A program made the translations under genes and the position numbers. A stretch of 64,000 nucleotides of DNA from contig CM019230.1 of assembly GCA_009741485.1 (NCBI GenBank), forward strand, positions 4,614,189-4,678,188. The letters run 5' to 3'. The notes beneath the pieces were generated by a model. It ran no database searches, had not been told where the DNA came from, and was given only the letters and a program-made list of their open reading frames with translations. The DNA is from Malurus cyaneus samueli (lineage: Eukaryota; Chordata; Aves; Passeriformes; Maluridae). Shown one piece after another: positions 48,948-59,421 of the stretch. Each line of letters opens with the position of its first letter. The first letter of the stretch is position 1.

Positions 48948-50017
48948 GTGTTTCATTGCAGTGCTAAATTTTGTGTTTTCTTCTGTTGTGTAACGTTAGC
49001 ACCTTCCTCTGCTCCCAATGAATGTCCAAACGCAGGGCATTTGGCTAAAAATTGACAAAAATCATCAAGTTTCTCAGTTTTAACCATCATCAGTGGGATA
49101 CAAAAATAGCTTTCCTGGAGAAGGGAATACCATGGACAACAGGATCTGGGAGAGAACCATAGGAACAGCTTAGAAGAGAGAATGCAACAAGACTCAAAAT
49201 AAAACGCCCTGCAGATTGAAAACACTTTCTGTGCCCTGCCAGAGGTTCATGAGTGCTCACGAGGGGTACAGCCCTGCAGCAAGAGGGCATTTTCTGGAAA
49301 TATGCAAAATCCATCACAATCTTGAGCATCCTTCCCCAGCTGACTTTGCTCCAAGCAAGGACTGTTGGGTCTCCAGAGCTCCCTTCCCACCCCACTAATC
49401 CTGTGGAGAGATATTCAGTAAAATCCTAAAACCCCTGAGTTATGAATTATGTCAGGGAATGGAACAACACATTCTTCAGTTCAGGTGGGACCCTCAATCC
49501 ACATCAGTCTCAAGGTGCCCTATAAACAATGCCAAAAATGAAACACTTCCCGAGTTTTTGAAATGCAGCCAGCTCGGGGGTGAAATGTAGAACAGTTTAA
49601 CGGCTCCCAACAAACAAAAAAGCAACAGTAGCCAAAAAATGCCATATGCAACCGAAACTACTGGGGGAATTAGGTAGGGAGAATGTAATTATCCGTGCTG
49701 GATTCCAGCCAGAGCTGGAAGTAATCAGAAAGTCAGAGAAAGACCAGAACAAATTGATCTTATTACTCCTGCATTACTTGGATCTACTTCTAAATGGAAA
49801 ATTGTTTCCTGAGTCTCCTGGACTGACACAGTTCACACAGAGGTGTGATCAAAAAGATCATTTCCACACCAGTTAAAAATCCAGGGAGCTGATAACAGAT
49901 TCCCAGCCTGGTTTAAGACAGACTGGGATTGGATTCTCCTGCCCCTGAGGGCAGCAGAATTTTGGCTTTGCTGGAGCTGCCTCTCCTGAGATTTGGAAGT
50001 GAAATGAGCTGCACCAG

Positions 50018-50083
50018 GTAAGCCAATTAATAAATATTTGGTAAGCCAATTAATAAAAATATTTGGTAAGCCAATTAATAAAT
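50018..50083 (+). repeat. triplicated GTAAGCCAATTAATAAA (donor-like)
   Basis: Three copies of GTAAGCCAATTAATAAA begin at 50,018, 50,041 and 50,066, separated by 'tatttg' or 'aatatttg'. The first follows CACCAG, giving CAG|GTAAGC, a strong 5' splice-site consensus; the others follow TTTG. The preceding 100 bases hold one frame that is open back to a TAA near 49,914 and reads RILALLELPLLRFGSEMSCTR up to the donor. A plausible pyrimidine tract (TTCTCCTGCCCCTGAGGGCAG) lies upstream. No protein family recognised. Confidence 0.85.
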
Positions 50084-51272
50084 GTTATTCACAGTTTTCT
50101 ACAGAAGACCAGAATTTTGCATGCAATGAACACACATGAACCACTCATCAGGAAAAGCTGACCCTAAGAAGATAAAATCAAATTTCTCTTGGTAGAATCA
50201 AAACACAAATGCATTGGGAAAATGTTGTGAGGGAGAAAGCAACCAAACTTAGGTGGAATTATGTTTATGCTCCAAAAGTAAGGAAGAGCTTGAAAACCAG
50301 CTCGAAGTAAAAAGAGAATGGGTGGAGAAAAGAAAGGAGAAGCAAAAAGGACACATGAAACATGGGCAGTGCCCAGGAGGTTGAGTAAGGATTTCCAGTG
50401 TGAGTGACAAGAAAGGGTGGTGGGGAGGAAGAGAACAGCAGCTGCACAGAATATTTGGATATTCTGCTTTGGATATCAGCATTTTGTTCCAGAGCTTCGT
50501 GTCCTCCAGAAAACACATCAGCAACAGCCGAGGAACATTTTTCTTCAAATTAATTTCCCCCCCCCTTTCTCAAAACTAACACAAAAAGCATTCATTAGAG
50601 AGCATCTCAACTCTCCAAGGCCAAGCCCACTTTCAGCTGGAGCTGATCTTTTCCCCATTATCAGGCTTCCAGCAATGAATAGTGCATTATTCCAGCAGCA
50701 GAGCCTTGTACCTGACAAACAGCCAGCATTGTGCTGCGGGGCGGGAGAATAAATGGAAAATAAAAAGCTTTGGGTAAGAAAAGGTGAGAAAAAACATAAA
50801 CAGTGATGTGTTTCTTAAGTAAATACATAAATGCAGCAGTTCTGAAGTGGCATTAGGAAGGCAGAAAACTTCTGGCGCTGGGTTTTTCTTTCACACTGCA
50901 TCTTTCAGTCTGTATTAGAGAGGAGTTTTTCAATAAACACAAACATAAATCTCTGATGGCAAAAGCCAAGAGGAGCTCACACCTCCCTGTCTCCCACAAT
51001 GAGGGCTTTAACAAACAGCAGGGCTTCGGGGATTCTGCACCAAAGCCTCGAGTGGGGGGGTTTGAAGGATGAAAATGTGGCTGCACCTCTTGCCAGCACC
51101 CACCACCTGTCTGTGAAAAACCAAAATGGGGACAAGGAGCAGGATCTGGCCTGGCACAAGGCACTCACAACTCTGTGTGACCCCTGACAAAGCCCTGAGG
51201 GTCCTTGGGGAGCTGGGAGAGCTCCTTTAGGATTTTTACCACATTCCCATATTTTAGGCGAGAATTACTCAC

Positions 51273-51317
51273 CTCTCTCAAACAGCTCCATGAAAACAGG
51301 AATTATATTTGGATGAA
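51273..51317 (-). other. candidate micro-exon, 45 nt
   Basis: On the minus strand GTTAATCACTGGCACAG ends at 51,318, then 45 nt follow, ending GAGAG directly before GTGAGTA, a strong donor. The length is a multiple of three. In the frame that begins with two bases of a split codon it reads HPNIIPVFMELFER; the other two frames have stops. The peptide is coding-like (the 'HPNII' opening recalls the region after helix C in protein kinases), but that is too short to support a family call. The pyrimidine tract is weak, the main argument against it. Confidence 0.25.
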
Positions 51318-51872
51318 CTGTGCCAGTGATTAACTACCCCCACCGTTGAAGAGCTGGCCCTTTATTTCCAATTTGAATGCTTTTAGCTCTCATTTTCAGT
51401 GCCTGGATCACGTTGTGCCGTGGCTGGCTAAATTGGAGAGTCTTTGAGAGGAATAAACATCATTAAGCAGCTCTTGCAGGGAGCCTGGGGGTGTGCAGGG
51501 TGTGCAGGACGGACTCCAAATGAGCCAGATCAGGAAATCCCAGCCCCGAGGAGCTGGGCAGGGGCTGAGTGAGCTCTGCAGGAATTCAGAGCTCAGGTGA
51601 GAGGTGAAGTGAGCCTCAGCACTGTCCCTGGCAAGCCCCAAATCTCCAAATTTTAGCAGGGCTGTGCCCCAGGAGAGCCTCCCACCTGCACTTCACTGAC
51701 TCTTGGGTTGTTTGAGAGATGAAGCAGCCCAGAACATCACCAAATTCTGAGCTAAACGAGAGTGGCCACGTTTGTGCCATGGCACAGCCTGGCCCCAGTG
51801 ATCAGGGATGTTCCAGGGGAAGCAGAGAGCCCTGGGCAGTGCCCTCAGACAGGGAGCAGGGGGTGTTTGGAG

Positions 51873-52320
51873 TGATGCCCAAATCCAGGCTTACCTAAAC
51901 CAGAGGCTGGACAGAATTCAGAGAATCCAAAGCAGTTCTGTTCATGGCAGAGCCTTCAGGGCCATCCAGGGCAGTCCCAGCCCAGCCAGGGGCTGCACCC
52001 ACAATGGACAATGGCTCACGGCTTTTTCACCCTTTCTCACTTTTGTCCATTTGCACATCGGGATTTGCTGAATCCTCCAATTGCAGCTGCAGCCAATGCA
52101 GTCAAAAACTCCAACTTGGCTCCCCCAATTCTCTGTTGTTTCCATCTCTTGGGGCCTGGCCCAGGGAGGTGTCCTTGAGTTTGGGGCTGCAGAGGAATTG
52201 TTTTGTGTGAAAATGGGAGAGCAGGAGCTCAGCACTGTCTGTGGAGTCTGGAGTTAAACACTGAAGAATCACAAGGGTACAGAGACATGGAAATGGAGAA
52301 ACTGAAATCCTGAGGCATCA
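51873..52320. mobile_element. LTR-like element, copy A (448 bp)
   Basis: Begins TGATGCCC and ends GAGGCATCA. The outer seven bases (TGATGCC / GGCATCA) are perfect inverted repeats with the TG...CA form of retroviral LTRs. Copy B at 54,016 is almost identical. No target-site duplication is evident by eye, and I could not find a clear polyadenylation signal or TATA box to fix the transcriptional strand. A solo LTR of an endogenous retrovirus is the best guess; a non-autonomous DNA element is the alternative. A 97-codon minus-strand frame (51,942-52,235) spans it and is noncoding LTR sequence in my reading. Confidence 0.7.
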
Positions 52321-54015
52321 GATGCTGCCCAGAGTGATTCTGTGATTCCATGAATGGGACATGAGTTCCCTGCACACCCCCTGTGAGCTCACCCCACAGC
52401 ACAGGAGCTGTCACAGCAGCACCCACCCTACTTTTCCCTCTTTGTGCCCATTTACCCATGGAAAACATGGATTTATCTCTGTGCACGCCCACGTTTTCAC
52501 CCCCATGTTGCTCTGCTCGTTATCCATCCCAGGCAAATCTTGATTCTCTGAGCATCCCCAAAAGCATGTTCCACTTAGAGCCACAGCTCCTCAAGGGGGG
52601 CTGCAAAATCGCTGCAGTTAATGGAGCTACCACAAAACACAGAAAAATCAGGTCCTGCTGGCTCTTGGCAATTGTCTCATTAAATACCTGCATTTACCAA
52701 CTCCAAATTTATGTAGAAGCAAAAAAAAACAACGAAAAACCAACACATCAACGAGCTCTCCACAGTGTTCTAACAATAAAGAAATGCAGAAGACAAAGGA
52801 TAAAATGAAAAGCAGTTGAAATTAAAAATAAATAAAATAATATGGAAAAATCAATCCTTCTTCCTCTTTGCCATTTCATGTATTGATCCCAGCTTCCCTG
52901 CTAAAATAACACAGCAGCAGGATTGTGAGAAAAAACAAAGGTGGATTAAATGAAATGGGATTTTAAAAGATTCAGGTGATAAAGCTGATTAGATAAACAA
53001 GACAGATAAATCAATAGAGAGATGAATAAGTCAGATACCAAATTTACTGTCTGGGGAATCCACTGGGCTCCTTCTATTAGAATTTGAATGTGCCTTGGAG
53101 ATTCCTCAGAAGCTGACAAATTTACCCCAAAATCACTGGACCCCCAATCCAGAGGTACCTCCTTTAATGCTACCCTTGGAAAGAACACTCTCCACTGCAG
53201 AAATCACACTGACAAACACCACCCCTCACCTCTGCAACTGCAGGCCAGAGAAGGTGCTGTGAGGAAATAAATATTCCTTTATGCCAGGTCAGAAATATAT
53301 ATCAGATCCCTTGCTCCAGCTACAGGTCATTAAATTGGCTTTATTACCCTGTCCTATCAATCTTGCTGACTTGTTTATCAGGATGAGTTTATTCTCTGGT
53401 GAAATATTGTCAGCCTGGTCATGCCCCAGCCCTTCCCCAGTCCCCAGAATGTGCCCAAGATGTTGTTTTATCACAATATCAGGGGTTTCCTTTTCTCCTG
53501 GAGCAACCCTTGAGGTCACAAGCTGCACCATGGGGTGCCCTATGTGTTGAACTGGTGATTTTTCCATGCTGAAAGAACGTAGAAGTCACTTAAATTCCCC
53601 TTTTCTGGGTCACATTAAAAATGTGTTTTGGCCAGCTGCAAGGGTTGGATCGCAGCCAGCACGCTCGCTGTGTGGGCTGGGAAAAGATTTATGATGTCCC
53701 TTAACTAATCATTTTCTAGCTGTTAAGTTCTTGAGATTTGTAAATAATGTGGCAGATAAGTGCACTGCCATCACTCAGCAGCTTTGGAACAAGGTTACCT
53801 GATTTTGGGAGAGAGGAGGAGGATGGCAGCACCCCCTCCAGCAGAGAGGGAAACAATTCTCCGTGCCAGCAAGGAAAAGAAACTCCTTCTGGTGAAAGAG
53901 GGTTTGGGTGGGTGGGTTAATTGTCCAAAGGAAAAATTAATAAATAGGACAATCCTGTCGCTGTGGGGGACACCTGCAGCTCAAAGGGTCCCCTCTTGTC
54001 ATCCACTTATTGAAG
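52321..54015. other. 1.7-kb stretch between the two LTR-like copies
   Basis: Just right of copy A, 52,334-52,352 reads 'gtgattctgtgattccatg', which resembles a CR1 terminal repeat; the element may have inserted next to an old CR1 tail. The rest shows no retroviral gag, protease, polymerase or envelope-like frame, no primer-binding site next to copy B and no polypurine tract next to copy A. I therefore do not read copies A and B as the two ends of one provirus. Confidence 0.5.
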
Positions 54016-54468
54016 TGATACCCAAATCCAGCTAATCTAAACCAGAAACGAGACAGAATTCAGAGAATCCAAAGCAGTTCTGTTCATTCAGGGCCTTCAG
54101 GGCCATTCAGGGCAGTCCCAGCCCAGCCAGGGGCTGCACCCACAATGGACAATGGCTCACGGCTTTTTCACCCTTTCTCACTTTTGTCCATTTGCACATC
54201 GGGATTTGCTGAATCCTCCAATTGCAGCTGCAGCCAATGCAGTCAAAAACTCCAACTTGGCTCCCCCAATTCTCTGTTGTTTCCATCTCTTGGGACCTGG
54301 CCCAGGGAGGTGTCCTTGAGTTTGGGGCTGCAGAGGAATTGTTTTGTGTGAAAATGGGAGAGCAGGAGCTCAGCACTGTCTGTGGAGTCTGGAGTTAAAC
54401 ACTAAAGAATCACGGAGGTACATGAAATGGAGACATGGAAATGGAGAAAATGAAATCCTGAGGCATCA
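54016..54468. mobile_element. LTR-like element, copy B (453 bp)
   Basis: Begins TGATACCC and ends GAGGCATCA, same orientation as copy A, 2,143 bp downstream. The central 300 bp ('caatggacaatggctcacgg' to 'gtctggagttaaacact') differs from A at only a few positions. Near the right end B has a small extra repeat of 'atggaaatggagacatgg' type sequence. Its minus-strand frame (54,107-54,376, 89 codons) matches that of copy A almost exactly, as expected from the DNA identity. Confidence 0.7.
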
Positions 54469-56295
54469 GATGGACACTGCCTCCAATGCCAAGACTCTTG
54501 GAAAAGGTTTGCAAAGGTGAAACCAAATGACTGATGAAGGTTTTCACACAAAATCTATTTTCCACCACTGTGAAGAACAGCCAGGTCATGTTCCAGACAT
54601 CGTTCCCAAGGGATTCCTCAATTCCCATGCCATGGGTTTGGGTCATGGTCATCCAGGAGAACTCCCCTGCTGAATCCTGGGACACCTCATCAAATCCTGG
54701 GCTGTTTCCACTCCTGCCTTTATGGCTTCACAAACACATCATGAGCAGTCCCGTCAGCTCCTGCTCTGTCCAAACCAAACCAGGGCTCCCAAACACATCA
54801 GCTCTAACATGGGTGTTACCCACCTAATGTGTTTTACCCACCTTGAGTCCCAAGCCTGTCCTTAAGAATGATTTATGAGCAAAAATTGACACGCCTCATT
54901 AACCTAATTTGAGGATTCCACAGTAAATGTTATCACAGAACTCGGGTCTAAATGAAACAAAATTAAATCCTGATAAAAATTTACCATCCTGCAGTCCCCC
55001 AATGAGCCCGTGCTTTAACAGAGGAGATCATGTAAAAACCATTAGTTTAAAATTGAATGAATCTCATTCCTGCACTATTAATTTTTGTCCTTTAGTTTCA
55101 TACTTCAGGTTTTTTTTGCAGATTATGCTTAATTAACTTTTCATAATGGTGTTTAAATTAGCTCTTCTATATGTGATAAGAATACCTTGACAGATATGTC
55201 TCTAATTTGACCTGAATGATTTAATTTCAGAAAGTTTCACTTACTTTGATGTCTTGGCATCCCTTCTTCCCTGTCCTGGAATCCTCTGAGCCAAACACTT
55301 CCCTCTCACACCTTTGATATCCCAAGAAGAGAGATAGCAAAAAATCTTCAGCTCCAATCTGTGCATATTTATTTGGATTTTAAGTGGCATTAGAAGAAAT
55401 TTATTCTAAGGCAGCTTAGAAAGAAAATACTCAAAAATATATACTTTAAAAAAAAATCATCATGTTAAATGTCTGTCTGGGTTTATCACAAAATCACCCA
55501 GTTCTGAGCAGAGAATGCCCCCTGATTGTGCCTTTCTTCTTTCCTACACAGCAGCGAGCTCAGGAGCACAGCTCTGGTGATGGAGCACAGAGAGAAAAAA
55601 TCCTTCAAAGCACATGAAAGCAACAAGACAGAATTTCTATGCACACATTGAGTTTGTTCAGCTCACACCAGAGCATGATTTTCTGCCTGCTTTTTACCTT
55701 TTCAATCAGAACATGTTTTCAGCATAAAAAAAATCACATTTTTGGGGAAATTTGTGGTTGCTCTGGCCCTCAGTAACCAAATCTCTAATCGCAATGAGAC
55801 AGCTGTCCAAGAAAAAAGCAAAAGAGTGTTCGAACAGTAGGAAATATTCTAAATTTGCTTCAATTCAAGCTCTGCAGAAGCTGACCAGGACCATGAACCA
55901 TCATTTCTGTGCCCTGGGTCACTCAGGTGGACACTGCAGCCTTTCATCAGCCAGAAAAACAGAACATGAAACCCATTCCTTACCTGAGGTCCCACTGGAA
56001 AGGATGGATAGAAAGCTTTGGGCTCTGCTATTCACAAAGGAGTTTGGATGAAACCTCAGGGCTCTGAAAAGCTCAGGTCCTCCCCATTTACTGAGCTTAT
56101 CCATTTAAAATCATTCTATTTTTTTGGGAATCCTAAAATGTAATAGGGAAAAATGCAACAGGGTTAAAAATAAAATCAAAAATCACTCATTCTGTAACAG
56201 AACAGACTTTCTGTTTTTAAAATGGGACAGGTGCTGAGGGTCAGCTGGTTTGGTTATTGCTGGTGATCATTAAATTAATTTTGCCAAACTATTCA
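54469..56295. other. unique noncoding stretch
   Basis: No gene recognised. 54,840-55,260 is AT-rich and complex. Frames up to 99 codons without domains. Confidence 0.45.
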
Positions 56296-56423
56296 GGAGG
56301 TGTCCCAGGGATCTGGAGGTGGCACTCAGGGCTCTGGTTGTGACAACACGGTGGCAAATCAGCCAAAGGTTGGGGTCAGTCTTAGAGGTCTTTTCCACCC
56401 TGAATGGTTCTGTGATTCTATGG
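56296..56423 (+). mobile_element. CR1 LINE 3'-end fragment (relic)
   Basis: CR1 3' landmarks in order: 'aggtgtcccagggatctgga', 'acaacacggtggcaaatcag', 'ggttggggtcagtcttagag', 'gtcttttccaccctgaatgg', then 'ttctgtgattctatgg'. About 128 bp, plus strand, moderately diverged. It differs in body sequence from the copy at 48.8 kb, so the two belong to different CR1 subfamilies. Confidence 0.92.
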
Positions 56424-57372
56424 ATTTGAATAGATGCTCATTTCCTCCACATGCTCTTATTCCTCATAAGACTCCATATGCTGGATCCAGGGCTGTCTTA
56501 ATTAACTTTTTAATTTTGATAGTGATACTATTGAATAGTCTCCAATCTGAAGGATATTATAAAATATTGCTATAATGGCTTGTCAAAATAATCTGACTGG
56601 AAGGACTTAAAAGAAGTACATTTATTAGTTAATTATAGTACAATCAGACATGCCAGCTCATCTTTCTATGGTTTAAAGCATTATGTAATCCTTAAAACAC
56701 CTAATTTAGTTACTGACTAGTTCTTTTGGTTACTGACCAGTTCTTTTCACTTTATTATTTCTTTCATCCCAAATGGACACTGTTTCCAGCCTTCCCCAAT
56801 TCCCTGTTTTTCCTGTTTCCACTGAGGAGCAGGTTTTGGGTTTGGAAAGGTTTTGGTGACATTTTGGTGACATGTTCCTCAACATCTACTGTGTCCTAAC
56901 CACAGAATTATCTCCCCAGGGTGGCTGCAAAGTGGCCTGGGCAGGTCAGTCAGGGGTGTTCCTGGTCCTGTTCCTGATCCTAAATCACAAAACCCCCCTG
57001 GGTAACAGCAGCTGCTGGAAAGAGCAGCCCAAGATCCCACAACCCCATTGGAATTCCCATTAATTCCATGCATTACGTGCAGATATCACCTGAGACATCA
57101 AGCTCACCTAGAAATGCTCCTTTTGTATCCTGCTATCCCATCAAACCAAAGTATTTCGGGAATGTTTAGTATGTTAAAGACTTTGCTGACCTTTTTTAAA
57201 CAGCGTTTTGAAGGACTCTCCCATTTGCTTAGGTCACATTGCCATTGTATCATCAAAAAATCATGTCAGGCACATCCACTGTGCAAATTCTCATGATAAT
57301 TGGCTGCAACACCAAAAAGACCAGGAGATTTGTGGGAAACACTGATAGAAAATCATTGTTTTTGTCTTTCAG
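56424..57372. other. unique noncoding stretch
   Basis: No gene recognised. 'agttactgac(t/c)agttctttt' type 21-bp unit occurs twice at 56,709-56,748, and 'ttttggtgacat' twice at 56,851-56,874. 56,430-56,740 is AT-rich. Confidence 0.45.
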
Positions 57373-57680
57373 AAGCACTCAGTCAAGCTCCACTCTCATT
57401 TGCAGTGGTGTGAATTTGCTGTGGGTCCATCACCCCAGCAGTGCCACGATTCTGTCAGCTCAGCCCAGAGTCCTGCCAAGGCAGATATTTGCAGTTCCCC
57501 ATTTCTTGTGCTGAAACATCTCTGTGCTCAGTCCATCAATCACTGTTCCTGTGAGATGCAGGAATCATGGCTCCTGTCATCATCTCCACATTTTTGGGTG
57601 ATCTATGTCACCTTTTTCCTGCTCCCAAAACCTCATAAGTAGATACAATGAAGAAAAATAAAATCCAAGCCTTTCTTTTT
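57373..57680 (+). other. candidate 3'-terminal exon with poly(A) signal
   Basis: TTGTTTTTGTCTTTCAG ends at 57,372. From 57,373 the frame stays open for 89 codons to TAG at 57,640-57,642 (KHSVKLHSHLQWCEFAVGPS at its start). AATAAA follows at 57,657-57,662, and a T19 run (57,676-57,694) lies at the spacing of a downstream U-rich element. Acceptor, open frame, hexamer and U-rich tract together fit a terminal exon. The peptide is cysteine/serine-rich and matches nothing I know, so a noncoding RNA or coincidence is at least as likely. No upstream exon on this strand is recognised nearby. Confidence 0.25.
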
Positions 57681-57694
57681 TTTTTTTTTTTTTT
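57676..57694 (+). repeat. T19 homopolymer
   Basis: Nineteen consecutive T residues. It could act as the U-rich downstream element for the AATAAA at 57,657, or be a simple repeat. Confidence 0.95.
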
Positions 57695-58717
57695 AATTTT
57701 TATTGCCCTCTCAAGACTAATAAAAGTTTCTAAATAGTTTTATTCATCCAATTTGTAAAATGAATTACCCCACACAGAAAATTCCTGTTTTGAAATTTGT
57801 GGGTGAGGAAAAAAAAAATCTTAGAAATCTTCCCGCAGACTCAACTATTTTGGCTGAAATGCCTTCAGCAGTCTTTGCTCACCTCAAGTTTTAAACTTCT
57901 CAAAGTTTACTCAGTATGATAATCAGAGGTGATTTAAGGTTACCACAACTTAAAAAGACCTGTGGTGCCAAAGAATGCTTGAGAGGAGAGGGGAGGAAAA
58001 GTATCTATCCTCTACCATCTTCATGAAAGAGGAAAAACAAGGTAATTTATTTTTTCTGCTTCCAGATTACAGATGGGAAGAGAAAATGACATCAATTTAT
58101 GGCCGTTCTCAGGATATTTCAGCTAAATGAGCAACATTTAAAATATGTGTATGAAATATTAGATGGATGAAGTCTTGAATCTGAGAAGTCATTAAGTCCT
58201 TATTTGGCTTAACTTAGAAAGATCGTTCAATAATTAGTAGATTTTTTTATATTCAGGAGGCAAGGATAAAGACATTGATGATTCAAAAATGACCACAGAG
58301 AACAGACTATAAAATAACCAAGGCAAAAAAAAATCCATGCAGATTTTATGGGAAAGGTAATATTTCATTTATAGATTTACATCATGTCACATTTATGATT
58401 CTTAAAGCGTTCAATAGCAAGTGGGAAATGCCCACAGTGATTTCAAAATGCTCAGATTAATAGTTGTTAAAGTAGGTGGGTTTATTAGGACAAAAGTTGT
58501 AAAATGTGCAGGCAGTAAAATGCAGAAATAATGATCAAAAAAAGAACAAAAAACAGAAAAGCAATATAAAATCCCCAAAACTCCTGCTGCTGGGATGAAA
58601 TTAAAGTTAACTTTGCAGGAGAATTTTCAGGAACTTCTGAGCACTTGGGAAGTGTTTTCAGGGAAGCAGAAGTTTGCTCCTGCATAGGGAAATCACCTGC
58701 TCCTTCCCAGGCTGGAA
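57695..58717. other. unique noncoding stretch
   Basis: AT-rich single-copy sequence. An 89-codon minus frame (58,485-58,754) has a hydrophobic tail but no recognisable family. Nothing else seen. Confidence 0.45.
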
Positions 58718-59421
58718 ACCAGGGCACCCTGAGCTCCAGGAAAACCCTGCACACCCCTCAGGGCAGGTGAGACATTTGATAATGTCCTTAATCCATTTCC
58801 TTAAATCTCTTCCTGTTCCAAAGTTCAGCCTGGCTCAGCTCTCCTCTTCCTCAGGTTCATCCCTACTGATGGTTCAGAAAACATCCAGATTTTCCCTTCC
58901 TTTCAGTCACGTAATTAAATCCATTTTATTTTATTAAACAGCTGTGAATTGCACAAGGTGTAGCTTTTCTCTTCTCACTCAAGGACAGCTTTTTAAAGGA
59001 CAAAAAGGGACAAAACAGGACCACCCACAGGCATGGGCCACTCAACCAGGGCATCCCGAGCTCCAGAAAAACCCCTCTCATCTTTCAGGAGGATGAGACA
59101 TTTGACAACACAACAGTACAGGACAAAGCATTATTTTTTTTAACATTGTTGTGGTACTGTCTGGGCCCCTTCCTTTAATCTCCTCCTACTCCAAAGTTCA
59201 GTTGGGCTCAGCTCTCCTCTTCCTCAGGTTCATCCCCTACTGATGGTTCAGAAAATATCCAGATTTTCCCTTCCTTTCAGTCACGTAATTAAATCCATTT
59301 TATTTTATTAGACAGCTGTGAATTGCACAAGGTGTAACTTTCCTCCACTCCCTCAAGGGCAGCTTTTTAAAGGATAAAAAATCATAAAACAGGACCACCC
59401 ACAGGCATGGGCCACTCAACC
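58718..59421 (+). repeat. tandem duplication, ~327/373-bp unit x 2 plus a stub
   Basis: Copy 1 (about 58,718-59,045) and copy 2 (about 59,046-59,421) share 'ccagggca(c/t)cc(t/c)gagctcca', 'aggttcatcc', 'ttcagtcacgtaattaaatc' and 'gctgtgaattgcacaaggtg'. The offset is 327 bp at the left and 373 bp from 58,851 onward, because copy 2 has about 46 extra bases around 59,135-59,170. 'ccacccacaggcatgggcca' at the end of each copy (59,021 and 59,395) marks the joints; a third copy is only begun. Confidence 0.92.

Larger units (their letters stand above)
48948..51872. other. unique noncoding stretch
   Basis: No gene called. A 76-codon plus frame (49,646-49,876) has plausible amino-acid composition but no known domain. 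Contains the GTAAGC triplication and the candidate minus-strand micro-exon listed separately. C8 run at 50,559-50,566 and G7 run at 51,054-51,060. Confidence 0.45.

Noticed and set aside
49646..49876. 76-codon plus frame with plausible protein composition
   Set aside because: No family recognised, no splice sites in register, isolated.
52334..52352. CR1 terminal repeat next to LTR-like copy A
   Set aside because: Only 'gtgattctgtgattccatg' remains, without CR1 body sequence; noted as context but not called.
52321..54015. Interior of a provirus between the two LTR-like copies
   Set aside because: No gag/pol/env-like frame, no primer-binding site, no polypurine tract, and no matching target-site duplication outside A and B.
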